Assembly (NCBI RefSeq): GCF_902506505.1
Contig: NZ_LR733406.1
Coordinates: 3,654,692 to 3,718,691 of the forward strand
Reading direction: 5' to 3'
Length of the DNA: 64,000 bases
Origin: Pseudomonas sp. 8AS
GTDB taxonomy: Bacteria; Pseudomonadota; Gammaproteobacteria; Pseudomonadales; Pseudomonadaceae
In this document: positions 43,749 through 52,764 of the stretch, in pieces
Layout: each line of letters opens with the position of its first letter
Position numbering within the stretch: the stretch's first letter is position 1
The notes under the pieces: model-generated
Database searches by the model: none
What the model saw: the letters and a program-made list of their open reading frames with translations, nothing else
Told to the model about the DNA's origin: nothing
Made by a program: the position numbers and the translations under genes

Positions 43749-43774
43749 AGCCGGAAGTACCAACCTCCGGCTTC
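43749..43774 (-). terminator. Hairpin/terminator between mreB and mreC
   Basis: AAGCCGGA-GGTTGGTACT-TCCGGCTT on the minus strand, followed by TCTGTTTTC. It lies 18 bp after the mreB stop and probably reduces read-through into mreCD, keeping MreB in excess. Confidence 0.75.
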
Positions 43775-43791
43775 GGTTTACCCCATCAGGA

Positions 43792-44832
43792 TCATTCCGA
43801 GGAGAGCAGATCCATGGAGTGGCGATCCATCATTTCCAGCGCACGGCCACCGCCACGCGCCACGCAGGTCAGCGGGTCTTCGGCGACGATCACCGGCAGG
43901 CCGGTTTCCTGCGACAGCAGCTTGTCCAGGTCGCGCAGCAGCGCGCCACCACCGGTCAGCACCAGGCCGCGTTCGGCGATGTCCGAGGCCAGTTCCGGCG
44001 GCGACTGCTCCAGGGCGCTCTTGACCGCCTGGACGATGGTCGCCAGGGACTCCTGCAGCGCTTCCAGCACCTCGTTGGAGTTCAGGGTGAAGCTGCGCGG
44101 TACGCCTTCGGCCAGGTTGCGGCCGCGTACGTCGACTTCGCGCACTTCGCCACCGGCGTAGGCGGTGCCGATTTCCTGCTTGATCCGCTCGGCGGTGGAT
44201 TCGCCGATCAGCGAACCATAGTTGCGGCGCACGTAGGTGATGATGGCTTCGTCGAAGCGGTCGCCGCCGACGCGTACGGATTCGGCGTAGACCACGCCAT
44301 TGAGCGAGATCAGCGCGATTTCGGTGGTACCACCGCCGATATCGACGACCATCGAACCGCGGGCCTCTTCAACCGGCAGGCCGGCACCGATGGCGGCGGC
44401 CATCGGTTCTTCGATCAGGAACACTTCGCGGGCACCGGCACCGAGGGCCGATTCGCGAATGGCGCGGCGCTCGACCTGGGTCGACTTGCACGGCACGCAG
44501 ATCAGTACGCGCGGCGACGGCTGCAGAAAGCTGTTTTCGTGAACCTTGTTGATGAAGTACTGCAGCATCTTCTCGCAGACGCTGAAGTCGGCGATCACGC
44601 CGTCCTTCATCGGGCGGATGGCGGAAATGTTGCCCGGGGTACGGCCGAGCATGCGCTTGGCTTCGGTACCGACGGCGACCACGCTCTTCTGGTTGTTGGC
44701 ACTGGTACGGATGGCGACCACGGACGGCTCGTTCAGCACGATGCCGCGCTCGCGCACATAAATCAGGGTATTGGCAGTGCCCAGGTCGATCGACAGATCG
44801 CTGGAAAACATGCCACGCAGTTTCTTGAACAT
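43792..44832 (-). CDS. mreB: Actin-like rod-shape protein MreB
   Basis: Bacterial actin of 346 aa organising lateral wall synthesis. Phosphate-1 DLGTANTLIY, phosphate-2 MVVDIGGGTTEIA, and adenosine motif VLTGGGALLRDLD. Start ATG 44832 (MFKKLRGMFSSDL), with the amphipathic N-terminus; an upstream in-frame Met is not supported. It is divergent from gatCAB. Confidence 0.98.
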   Translation of the reverse strand: MFKKLRGMFSSDLSIDLGTANTLIYVRERGIVLNEPSVVAIRTSANNQKSVVAVGTEAKRMLGRTPGNISAIRPMKDGVIADFSVCEKMLQYFINKVHENSFLQPSPRVLICVPCKSTQVERRAIRESALGAGAREVFLIEEPMAAAIGAGLPVEEARGSMVVDIGGGTTEIALISLNGVVYAESVRVGGDRFDEAIITYVRRNYGSLIGESTAERIKQEIGTAYAGGEVREVDVRGRNLAEGVPRSFTLNSNEVLEALQESLATIVQAVKSALEQSPPELASDIAERGLVLTGGGALLRDLDKLLSQETGLPVIVAEDPLTCVARGGGRALEMMDRHSMDLLSSE

Positions 44833-44910
44833 GGGGGGGATAACCCTAGACAGAGCGTGGTGAAAACGCTGGGTAAAAAAGTGCGGCAAACTCTATCAAC
44901 GACCAGCCTT

Positions 44911-44938
44911 TTGGGCAAGGCGCGTGATGTGCTAAATT
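44911..44938 (+). promoter_or_regulatory. Sigma-70-like promoter for gatCAB
   Basis: TTGGGC (44911-44916) and TAAATT (44933-44938), separated by 16 bases, lie 115 bp upstream of gatC in the divergent mreB-gatC gap. Confidence 0.4.
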
Positions 44939-45052
44939 GCCAGCTTTTCCGGGCTTTACGGCCCACAATTCGCGGCTTTCGACCGCAGCACGCGGTATCC
45001 GTTCCCCGCCCGTATTTCGTCCGGCCACCCGGCCTGCTCTTGGAGAATCCCG

Positions 45053-45340
45053 ATGGCGCTTGAACGCTCCGACGTGGAAAAGATCGCCCATCTCGCCCGC
45101 CTGGGCCTGAATGAGGCGGATATTCCGCGAACCACCGAGACCCTCAACAATATTCTCGGCCTGATCGACGCCATGCAGGCGGTCGACACCGACGGCATCG
45201 AGCCGCTGGCCCACCCGCTGGAAACCACCCAGCGCCTGCGTGCCGACGTGGTCACCGAGCAGAACCGGCGCGACGCCTACCAGGCCATCGCCCCGGCCGT
45301 CGAGAACGGCCTGTACCTCGTGCCGAAAGTCATCGAATAA
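45053..45340 (+). CDS. gatC: Asp-tRNA(Asn)/Glu-tRNA(Gln) amidotransferase subunit GatC
   Basis: A 95-aa helper subunit needed for GatA folding. VEKIAHLARLGLNEADIP and GIEPLAHPLETTQRLRAD are conserved. It has a GGAG ribosome site. The gatA start follows 16 bp later. Confidence 0.96.
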   Translation: MALERSDVEKIAHLARLGLNEADIPRTTETLNNILGLIDAMQAVDTDGIEPLAHPLETTQRLRADVVTEQNRRDAYQAIAPAVENGLYLVPKVIE

Positions 45341-45356
45341 AAGGAAAGGGTTCCCC

Positions 45357-46808
45357 ATGCATCAACTGACCCTCGCCGAGATCGCCCAAGGCCTCGCCGG
45401 CAAGCAATTCTCCGCCGAAGAGCTGACCCGCAGCCTGCTGGCACGCATCCAGCAGCTCGATCCGCAACTCAACAGCTTCATCACCGTCACCGAGGAGCTG
45501 GCCCTCAGCCAGGCGCAAGCCGCCGACGCCCGCCGCGCCGCCGGCGAAAGCGGCGCCCTGCTCGGCGCACCGATCGCCCACAAGGACCTGTTCTGCACCC
45601 AGGATGTGCTGACCAGCTGCGGTTCGAAGATCCTCAGCGGCTTCAAGGCCCCCTACAACGCCACAGTGGTCGAAAAACTCGCCGCCGCCGGCGCCGTGAC
45701 CCTGGGCAAGCTGAACATGGACGAATTCGCCATGGGCTCGGCCAACGAATCCAGCCACTACGGCGCGGTGAAGAACCCCTGGGACCTGTCCCGCGTACCC
45801 GGCGGTTCCTCCGGCGGCAGCGCCGCAGCCGTTGCCGCCCGTCTGCTGCCGGCCGCCACCGGCACCGACACCGGCGGCTCGATCCGCCAGCCGGCCGCGC
45901 TGACCAACCTCACCGGGATCAAGCCGACCTACGGCCGCGTCTCGCGCTGGGGCATGATCGCCTACGCCTCCAGCCTCGACCAGGGCGGCCCGCTGGCGCG
46001 CACCGCCGAAGACTGCGCGCTGATGCTGCAGGCCATGGCCGGTTTCGACGCCAAGGACAGCACCTGCGTCGATGCGCCGGTGGACGACTACCTGGCCGCC
46101 CTGCAGCAGCCGCTGGCCGGCCTGCGCATCGGCCTGCCCAAGGAGTACTTCGGTGCCGGCCTCGACAGCCGCATCGCCGACAAGGTGCTGGCGGTGGTTG
46201 AAGAGCTGAAGAAGCTCGGCGCCACGGTCAAGGACATCAGCCTGCCGAACATGCAGCACGCGATTCCCGCCTACTACGTGATCGCCCCGGCAGAAGCCAG
46301 CTCCAACCTGTCGCGCTTCGACGGCGTGCGCTTCGGTTATCGCTGCGAGAACCCGGTCAACCTCGAAGACCTGTACAAGCGCTCGCGTGGCGAAGGCTTC
46401 GGCGCGGAAGTGAAACGCCGCATCATGGTCGGCACCTATGCGCTGTCCGCCGGCTACTACGACGCCTACTACCTGAAGGCGCAGAAGATCCGCCGCCTGA
46501 TCAAGAACGACTTCGTCGCGGCATTCAATGATGTCGACGTGATCCTCGGCCCAACCACGCCCAACCTGGCCTGGAAGATCGGCGCAAAGAACAACGACCC
46601 GGTCGCCGAATACCTGGAAGACATCTACACCATCACCGCCAACCTGGCCGGCATCCCCGGCCTGTCCATGCCCGCCGGCTTCGTCGACGGCCTGCCGGTT
46701 GGCGTGCAACTGCTTGCGCCCTACTTCCAGGAAGGTCGCCTGCTGAATGTCGCCCATCAGTACCAACAGGTTTCTGACTGGCACAAACAAGCACCGACCG
46801 GCTTCTGA
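45357..46808 (+). CDS. gatA: Amidotransferase subunit GatA
   Basis: Glutaminase/amidase subunit of 483 aa that feeds ammonia to GatB. The Ser-Ser-Lys triad lies in PIAHKDLFCTQ and the Gly/Ser-rich GGSSGGSAAAVAARL and TDTGGSIRQPA. Start ATG 45357 (MHQLTLAEIAQ) after AAGGAAAGG. A longer frame begins inside gatC but has no support. Confidence 0.97.
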   Translation: MHQLTLAEIAQGLAGKQFSAEELTRSLLARIQQLDPQLNSFITVTEELALSQAQAADARRAAGESGALLGAPIAHKDLFCTQDVLTSCGSKILSGFKAPYNATVVEKLAAAGAVTLGKLNMDEFAMGSANESSHYGAVKNPWDLSRVPGGSSGGSAAAVAARLLPAATGTDTGGSIRQPAALTNLTGIKPTYGRVSRWGMIAYASSLDQGGPLARTAEDCALMLQAMAGFDAKDSTCVDAPVDDYLAALQQPLAGLRIGLPKEYFGAGLDSRIADKVLAVVEELKKLGATVKDISLPNMQHAIPAYYVIAPAEASSNLSRFDGVRFGYRCENPVNLEDLYKRSRGEGFGAEVKRRIMVGTYALSAGYYDAYYLKAQKIRRLIKNDFVAAFNDVDVILGPTTPNLAWKIGAKNNDPVAEYLEDIYTITANLAGIPGLSMPAGFVDGLPVGVQLLAPYFQEGRLLNVAHQYQQVSDWHKQAPTGF

Positions 46809-46819
46809 GGACAGTAAAT

Positions 46820-48268
46820 ATGCAATGGGAAACCGTGATCGGGCTGGAAATCCACGCCCAGCTCAGCACCCAATCGAAGATCTTCTCCGGCAGCGCCACC
46901 ACCTTCGGCGCCGAGCCCAACACCCAGGCCAGCCTGGTTGACCTCGGCATGCCCGGCACCCTGCCGGTGCTCAATGCCGAAGCGGTGCGCATGGCCTGCA
47001 AGTTCGGCCTGGCGATCGACGCGCACATCGCGCCGACTAACGTCTTCGCGCGCAAGAACTACTTCTACCCGGACCTGCCCAAGGGCTACCAGACCAGCCA
47101 GATGGACCACCCCATCGTCGGCAAGGGCTTCCTCGACATCACCCTGGAAGACGGCACCACCAAGCGCATCGGCATCACCCGCGCGCACCTGGAAGAGGAC
47201 GCCGGCAAGAGCCTGCACGAAGACTTCCACGGCATGAGCGGCATCGACCTGAACCGCGCCGGCACGCCGCTGCTGGAGATCGTCTCCGAGCCGGATATCC
47301 GTAGCGCCAAGGAGGCGGTGGCCTACGTCAAGGCGATCCACGCCCTGGTGCGCTACCTCGGCATCTGCGACGGCAACATGGCCGAAGGCTCGCTGCGCTG
47401 CGACTGCAACGTCTCGGTACGGCCCAAGGGCCAGGCCGAGTTCGGTACCCGTGCCGAGATCAAGAACGTCAACTCGTTCCGCTTCATCGAGAAGGCGATC
47501 AACCACGAAGTGCAGCGCCAGATCGAGCTGATCGAGGATGGCGGCAAGGTGGTGCAGGAAACCCGCCTGTACGACCCGAACAAGGACCAGACCCGCTCCA
47601 TGCGCAGCAAGGAAGAAGCCAACGACTACCGTTACTTCCCCTGCCCGGACCTGCTGCCGGTGGTGATCGAGCAGAGTTTCCTCGACGAGGTGCGCGCCAG
47701 CCTGCCGGAGCTGCCGGTGCAGAAGCGCGAGCGCTTCGAGGCGCAGTTCGGCCTGTCCGCCTACGACGCCACCGTGCTGGCCGCCAGCCGCGAGATGGCC
47801 GACTACTTCGAAGCAGTCAACAGCGTGTGCGGCGATGCCAAGCTGGCCGCCAACTGGGTGATGGGCGAGCTGTCCAGCCTGCTCAACAAGGACAACCTGG
47901 ACATCGACCAGTCGCCAGTATCGGCCGAACAGCTGGGCGGGATGATCCTGCGCATCAAGGACAACACCATCAGCGGCAAGATCGCCAAGATGGTGTTCGA
48001 GGCCCTGGCCGCCGGCGAAGGCGCCACGGCCGACGAAGTGATCGAGAGCAAGGGCCTCAAGCAGGTCACCGACTCGGGCGCCATCGAAAGCATGCTGGAC
48101 GAAGTGCTGGCGGCCAACGCCGAGCAGGTCGAGCAGTACCGCGCCGCCGACGAGGCCAAGCGCGGCAAGATGTTCGGCTTCTTCGTCGGCCAGGCCATGA
48201 AGGCCTCGAAAGGCAAGGCCAACCCGGGCCAGGTCAACGAGCTGCTGAAGAAAAAGCTCGAAGGCTGA
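46820..48268 (+). CDS. gatB: Amidotransferase subunit GatB
   Basis: ATP-dependent kinase/transamidase subunit of 482 aa. WETVIGLEIHAQLSTQSKIFSG at the N-terminus, the RIGITRAHLEEDAGKSLHE region, and a C-terminal YqeY-like tail (QVNELLKKKLEG). It completes gatCAB and is followed by a strong terminator. Confidence 0.98.
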   Translation: MQWETVIGLEIHAQLSTQSKIFSGSATTFGAEPNTQASLVDLGMPGTLPVLNAEAVRMACKFGLAIDAHIAPTNVFARKNYFYPDLPKGYQTSQMDHPIVGKGFLDITLEDGTTKRIGITRAHLEEDAGKSLHEDFHGMSGIDLNRAGTPLLEIVSEPDIRSAKEAVAYVKAIHALVRYLGICDGNMAEGSLRCDCNVSVRPKGQAEFGTRAEIKNVNSFRFIEKAINHEVQRQIELIEDGGKVVQETRLYDPNKDQTRSMRSKEEANDYRYFPCPDLLPVVIEQSFLDEVRASLPELPVQKRERFEAQFGLSAYDATVLAASREMADYFEAVNSVCGDAKLAANWVMGELSSLLNKDNLDIDQSPVSAEQLGGMILRIKDNTISGKIAKMVFEALAAGEGATADEVIESKGLKQVTDSGAIESMLDEVLAANAEQVEQYRAADEAKRGKMFGFFVGQAMKASKGKANPGQVNELLKKKLEG

Positions 48269-48298
48269 GCCGCAGCGGTTCGCCTACGCTAGCGATAA

Positions 48299-48326
48299 CG
48301 ACGCCGGGTTAACCCGGCGTTGTTTT
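48299..48326 (+). terminator. Rho-independent terminator after gatB
   Basis: ACGCCGGGTT-AACCCGGCGT is a perfect inverted repeat followed by TGTTTTAT. It ends gatCAB about 30 bp after the stop. Confidence 0.9.
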
Positions 48327-48357
48327 ATGCGTCGACTGGATACCTAACGGAGCCGCC

Positions 48358-48729
48358 ATGCGTATCGCCTTCGCCCTGTTCACCGCCCTGCTGCTCAGCG
48401 CCTGCGCCAGCCAGGACGTGGTCGACCCGCAGGGTTACCGCGCCGAAGGCCAGGCCTCCTGGTACGGCGCCAAGCACCACGGGCGCAAAACCGCCAGCGG
48501 CGAGCGCTTCGACCAGAACGCGCTGACCGCCGCCCATCGCCAGCTGCCTTTCGGCACCCGGGTAAAGGTCACCAACCTGCGCAACGGCAAGCAGGTGGCT
48601 GTGCGCATCAATGATCGCGGGCCTTACTCGCGCGGGCGCCTGATCGATGTATCGAGGGCCGCCGCCGAGCAGCTCGACATGCTTAACAGTGGCACCGCAG
48701 CGGTGCGCATCGAAGCCCTGCGCGATTGA
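48358..48729 (+). CDS. RlpA-like lipoprotein with double-psi beta-barrel
   Basis: A 123-aa lipoprotein with lipobox LSAC (Cys 17). The DPBB domain has GQASWYGAKHHGRKTASGERF and VRINDRGPYSRGRLIDVSRAAAEQL, as in the septal lytic transglycosylase RlpA. It lacks the SPOR domain of full RlpA, so septal targeting by that route is not expected. Whether it retains glycan-cleaving activity is unknown. Confidence 0.88.
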   Translation: MRIAFALFTALLLSACASQDVVDPQGYRAEGQASWYGAKHHGRKTASGERFDQNALTAAHRQLPFGTRVKVTNLRNGKQVAVRINDRGPYSRGRLIDVSRAAAEQLDMLNSGTAAVRIEALRD

Positions 48730-48802
48730 AACAAGGCGCTACAGCCTCTGGCATTGTCCGGCTGGATGAATAAGCTATGCCGACTCTTCCTGGAGCCTGA
48801 CC

Positions 48803-49888
48803 ATGACCCTGATGACCTTCGTCTACCTGATCGCCGGCCTGGTGCTGCTGGTCGCCGGCGCCGAGGTGCTGGTACGCGGCGCCGCCAAGCTGGCCGCCCA
48901 GTTCGGCATTCCACCGCTGATCATCGGCCTCACCGTGGTCGCCTTCGGCACCAGCGCCCCGGAAACCGCGGTCAGCGTACAGGCGGCCTGGGAAGGCAGC
49001 GGTGACCTGGCCATCGGCAACGTGATCGGCAGCAACATCGCCAACGTGCTGCTGATCCTCGGCCTGACTGCACTGATTGCACCGCTGCTGGTATCGCGCC
49101 AGCTGATTCGCCTGGACGTGCCGATCATGATCGGCGCCAGCCTGATCACCTATGCCCTGGCCTATGACGGCAGCCTCAGCCGCCTGGACGGCGCCCTGCT
49201 GTTCGCCGGCGTGGTCGCCTACACCGGGTTCCTGATCGTCAGCAGCCGCCGCGAGAAGAAAACCGAGGGCGATGACGAGTTCGAAGACGAATACGGCCTG
49301 AACCAGCCCGCCAAGCCCTATGCCTGGGCCATCAACCTGGGACTGATCGTCGCCGGCCTGGTGCTGCTGGTCAGCGGCTCCAACTTCCTGGTCGAAGGCG
49401 CCGTGCAGATGGCCCGCGCCCTGGGCATGTCGGAACTGGTGATCGGGCTGACCGTGGTCGCCGTCGGTACTTCGCTGCCGGAGTTGGCCACCTCGGTGAT
49501 GGCCGCCATCAAGGGTGAGCGCGACATCGCCGTGGGCAACATAGTCGGCAGCAACATCTTCAACCTGCTCTGCGTACTCGGCCTGGCCTCGCTGGTGTCG
49601 CCCAGCGCCATCCCGGTGGCGGCCAACGCCCTGGCCTTCGACTTCCCGGTGATGATCGCGGTGGCCGTGGCCTGCCTGCCGATCTTCTTCAACGGCTACT
49701 CGATCAACCGCTGGGAAGGCGCGTTGTTCATCGTCTACTACGCCATCTACACCACCTACCTGATCGTCCACAGCAGCGGCGCGCCCTGGCTCGATGCCTT
49801 CCAGCAAGCCATGCAGACCTTCGTCCTGCCGCTGACCGCCGTGACCCTGGCGGTGATCGGCGCCCGCGCCTGGCACCGCCAGCGCTAA
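48803..49888 (+). CDS. Calcium/sodium antiporter (CaCA, YrbG-like)
   Basis: A 361-aa inner-membrane exchanger with two inverted alpha-repeats, each containing the GTSxPE motif: GLTVVAFGTSAPETAVS (about residue 46) and GLTVVAVGTSLPELATS (about residue 215). A short acidic cytoplasmic loop (EGDDEFEDEYG) separates the halves. The ion pair is inferred from the family. Confidence 0.92.
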   Translation: MTLMTFVYLIAGLVLLVAGAEVLVRGAAKLAAQFGIPPLIIGLTVVAFGTSAPETAVSVQAAWEGSGDLAIGNVIGSNIANVLLILGLTALIAPLLVSRQLIRLDVPIMIGASLITYALAYDGSLSRLDGALLFAGVVAYTGFLIVSSRREKKTEGDDEFEDEYGLNQPAKPYAWAINLGLIVAGLVLLVSGSNFLVEGAVQMARALGMSELVIGLTVVAVGTSLPELATSVMAAIKGERDIAVGNIVGSNIFNLLCVLGLASLVSPSAIPVAANALAFDFPVMIAVAVACLPIFFNGYSINRWEGALFIVYYAIYTTYLIVHSSGAPWLDAFQQAMQTFVLPLTAVTLAVIGARAWHRQR

Positions 49889-49904
49889 CCCCCGGAGTAG
49901 ACCA

Positions 49905-50288
49905 ATGAGCCAGGAAAAACCCAGCGGCCTGCAGGTGCGCCGCGAAGTGATGGGCGATGCCTTCGTCGACCGCGCCCTGAGCAATGCCACCGACTTCAGC
50001 CAACCGCTGCAGGACTTCGTCAACGAGCACGCCTGGGGCGGGGTCTGGACCCGCGGCGTGCTGGAGCGCAAGACCCGCAGCCTGATCACCCTGGCCGCGC
50101 TGACGGCGCTGAAATGCCCGCAGGAGCTGAAAGGCCACGTGCGCGGCGCACTGAACAACGGCTGCACGGTGGAAGAAATCCGCGAGGCGCTGCTGCACTG
50201 CGCTGTCTATGCCGGCGTGCCGGCGGCCATCGATGCCTTCCGCGCGGCCCAGGAAGTGATCGATGCCTGGCAGGCGCCCGACGCCTAA
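49905..50288 (+). CDS. Carboxymuconolactone decarboxylase family protein
   Basis: A 127-aa CMD-fold protein. NEHAWGGVWTRGVLERKTRSLITLAALTAL and the His-containing GHVRGALNNGCTVEEIREALLHCAVYAG fit gamma-carboxymuconolactone decarboxylase. No other protocatechuate-pathway genes are nearby, so its actual substrate may differ. Starts 16 bp after the antiporter with GGAG upstream. Confidence 0.9.
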   Translation: MSQEKPSGLQVRREVMGDAFVDRALSNATDFSQPLQDFVNEHAWGGVWTRGVLERKTRSLITLAALTALKCPQELKGHVRGALNNGCTVEEIREALLHCAVYAGVPAAIDAFRAAQEVIDAWQAPDA

Positions 50289-50309
50289 TTCAGATAGCCT
50301 CGGGCAGGC

Positions 50310-50326
50310 TCGGCAGCTCCTGCCGA
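50310..50326. other. Hairpin between converging CMD gene and magF
   Basis: TCGGCAG-CTC-CTGCCGA, a perfect seven-pair stem with a three-base loop but no T-tract. It probably marks the end of both transcripts. Confidence 0.45.
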
Positions 50327-50327
50327 A

Positions 50328-51116
50328 TCAGGGGTAGGCGAAGCGCTTCACCAAGGTCAGCTCGCCCGGCGCGCGCATCGGGATGAGGAAGGACTCCTGC
50401 TTCTCGCTGGAACTGCCCTCGCCGCTGATCAGCGTCACCTGGGCCGTGGTCAGGTCCTGCGCCATGTTGCCCTCGGAGCTCTGCCCGCCACCGTAGTAGT
50501 TGACGTAGACCAGGTACTCGCCCTTGAGCGGGGTCGGCGAGGCGATCATCTCCGGACCGAAGCCGCCGGTCACGTCCACGTCCAGCGCCGCGCCGTTGGC
50601 CAGGGCGCGCTCGCCATACCAGACATGGCCGCCGTCGGGCGTCACCAGGTGCAGGTCGAGGTCGGTGTTGTCGCTGTCCCAGGACAGCACCACCCGCAGC
50701 TTGGCCGGCGTCTCGCCGCTGCCGTTGTTGTAGAACTGCACGCGGCGCACCTGCTGGCCATCCGGGCTGCGCACCTCGACATTGTTGCTGCCGGCCGGGA
50801 ACACGAAGGGCCGGTCGAAGCCGCCGCCCTCCTGCACCTTGAGCGGCATGCTCAGGCCGTTGACCACCAGGCGCGCCGGCGCGCCGCTGGGCGCCTTGTC
50901 GGTGGCGCTGATCTGCCCGCGGATGCGTGCGCTGTCGCCCTGGTCGGGCGCGCTGTTGACTGCCGAGGCCGGGTAGTTGACCTCCTGCATGAAGTGCGCG
51001 CCCTCGTCCGAGCCGGTGCGCCAGCCGGCGCGCGGAGTGTCCAGCGTGATGCCGGCGAACGCGCCGAGCGGCATGGCGCAGGCCAGGAAGACGACAGGGT
51101 AGAAACAATGATTCAT
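50328..51116 (-). CDS. magF: MagF, DUF2135/YfaP-like secreted protein
   Basis: Last gene of the macroglobulin operon; 262 aa with signal peptide (ending AFA-GITLD). The DUF2135 region has RVVLSWDSDNTDLDLHLVTPDG and YLVYVNYYGGG. It is a paralogue of MagA at the other end of the operon; both share the order PRAGWRTG / PAAGWRYS and DLDLHVVTPDG-type cores. ATGA overlap with magE. Role unknown. Confidence 0.88.
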   Translation of the reverse strand: MNHCFYPVVFLACAMPLGAFAGITLDTPRAGWRTGSDEGAHFMQEVNYPASAVNSAPDQGDSARIRGQISATDKAPSGAPARLVVNGLSMPLKVQEGGGFDRPFVFPAGSNNVEVRSPDGQQVRRVQFYNNGSGETPAKLRVVLSWDSDNTDLDLHLVTPDGGHVWYGERALANGAALDVDVTGGFGPEMIASPTPLKGEYLVYVNYYGGGQSSEGNMAQDLTTAQVTLISGEGSSSEKQESFLIPMRAPGELTLVKRFAYP

Positions 51117-52762
51117 GGCTGAGCTTCCAGCAGCAGATGGCGGGCGAGGCCCTCGATATAGGTTTCATCCTGGCCGCTCGGATGGGCGTCGAAGGCCAGG
51201 TGTAGGTATTCGTGGGTCAGGTCGAGGCGATCCTGCAGCGATTGCAGGCCACGCACGTAGATGCGCCGGCGCTCGCGGTCGACATGCGGGTTGCCGCTGT
51301 ACAGGCGGCACACGGCGAACTCGGCGGTCTCGGCATAGCCCGGCTCGCGGTCCAGCAGCTCACGCCAGCTCCGACGCTGCTTGTGCAGCCACTCCTCGGC
51401 GGCCGGCAGCGGCAGGCAGGCGGCCACCGGCCGGTCCCAACGGCTCAGGCTCGCACGCGGAAAGGCGCGGGCGAGGATGGCGTCGTAGCGCAGACCGGCC
51501 TGGGCCTGCTCGACGGCCTGATTCCAGGCCAGGCGGTCCGCGCCAGGCTGGTCGGCGTGATAGGTGACGGGGCTGCCGGCCAGCACCAGGTCGGCGGTCC
51601 AGGCGGCGATCTCACGCGCAGCGGCGCTGGCCGGACGCGGCGCCACCCGCTGCTGGGCGCTGCTGTCGCGGATCGCCAGGCACTCGCCACGGCGCCCGCC
51701 GTTCTGCAGCAGGTAGCTACGGATACTCACCGCCAGAGCCTTGGCCGCCTCGGCCGGCTGCGCCGTCGCTTCGCGATCCAGCACCCGCGCCACGTATTCC
51801 TCGCGGCTCAGGCGCGCCACCAGCCGCGGTTGCTCGCCAGCGAGCAGGAACAGCTCGCCCTGGCTCTCGATATCCAGTTCATTGCCGTTGACGAACGCCA
51901 CCCGGTAGTGCCCGCGCAATGCGCCAGACTGGCTCACCGCCCCGCCGTCTGCGCGGCTGAGCGCGCGCAGCGGATAGCGGTCGAACAGCGCCACCTCGAC
52001 GCAGCCGCCCGGCTCCGCCGGCCAGGGTGCCGGCAGCATCTTGCCGAGGACTTCGGCATGGCGCTTGAGCACGCTCTGGCTGGTACCGGAACCTCCAGCC
52101 CAGAGCGGCGTGCCGTCGACCAGCCAGCCGGCGAAACCGCCCTGGCGCGCCTGGGCATCGCCATCGGCCAGCCAGCTCCAGGTCTTCACCCGCAGGCGGC
52201 TGCCGAGCGGGCCGAGCAGCGCGCCTTCAGCGGAGCTGACCGGCACGTCGAGCAGCACCCGGCGCGCCTCGGCCTGGGCCGGCAACGTGGTCAGGCTGTC
52301 GAGCAATTCACCTACCGCCACCCGGCGCTGCGGCTGCAACTGATCGAGATCGAGCAGCCAGTCCGGCGCGCGGCGCGCCTGCCAGTAGTCGCGCCACTCA
52401 TCAGCCTGCAAGCCGAGGCGTTGCGGCGCGAAGTACAGGCCGCAGGAGCGCACCAGCGCCTCGTCACGGTCGATGCGCTCGCCGGCCTTGCAGCAGTACA
52501 CCTCCTCGCGATCCTGGCCGGTGCAGGCGTAGCCCGGGTCGGGCAGGCCACGGTCGACCTGGTAGGCGTAGACGAACAGCTTCCACAGGCTACCCAGCGG
52601 CGCCTCCAGGCTCGCCGGCAACGGCTCGCGGGAGAGCAGCTGCTGCCCGTCCAGGCGCAGCAGCTCGGTGCCCTGCGGCGTGTGCCAGGCCAGCTGCAGC
52701 GGCGCCGGCCCAGCGGAGGCCAGCAGCGGCGGCAGGAGCGCCAGCCAGGCGAGCGCGCGCAT
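51113..52762 (-). CDS. magE: MagE, DUF2300/YfaQ-like periplasmic protein
   Basis: A 549-aa exported protein. Near the N-terminus APLGSLWKLFVYAY contains S58-x-x-K61 as in serine beta-lactamase/PBP folds, followed by an SCG that could act as the second motif. A middle segment (EEYVARVLDREATAQPAEAAKALAVSIRSYLLQ) resembles SpoIID-type sequences. The C-terminus has HEYLHLAF with H517-E518-x-x-H521 and downstream glutamates, a zinc-peptidase pattern. Activity is unproven. Confidence 0.85.
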   Translation of the reverse strand: MRALAWLALLPPLLASAGPAPLQLAWHTPQGTELLRLDGQQLLSREPLPASLEAPLGSLWKLFVYAYQVDRGLPDPGYACTGQDREEVYCCKAGERIDRDEALVRSCGLYFAPQRLGLQADEWRDYWQARRAPDWLLDLDQLQPQRRVAVGELLDSLTTLPAQAEARRVLLDVPVSSAEGALLGPLGSRLRVKTWSWLADGDAQARQGGFAGWLVDGTPLWAGGSGTSQSVLKRHAEVLGKMLPAPWPAEPGGCVEVALFDRYPLRALSRADGGAVSQSGALRGHYRVAFVNGNELDIESQGELFLLAGEQPRLVARLSREEYVARVLDREATAQPAEAAKALAVSIRSYLLQNGGRRGECLAIRDSSAQQRVAPRPASAAAREIAAWTADLVLAGSPVTYHADQPGADRLAWNQAVEQAQAGLRYDAILARAFPRASLSRWDRPVAACLPLPAAEEWLHKQRRSWRELLDREPGYAETAEFAVCRLYSGNPHVDRERRRIYVRGLQSLQDRLDLTHEYLHLAFDAHPSGQDETYIEGLARHLLLEAQP

Positions 52763-52764
52763 CC

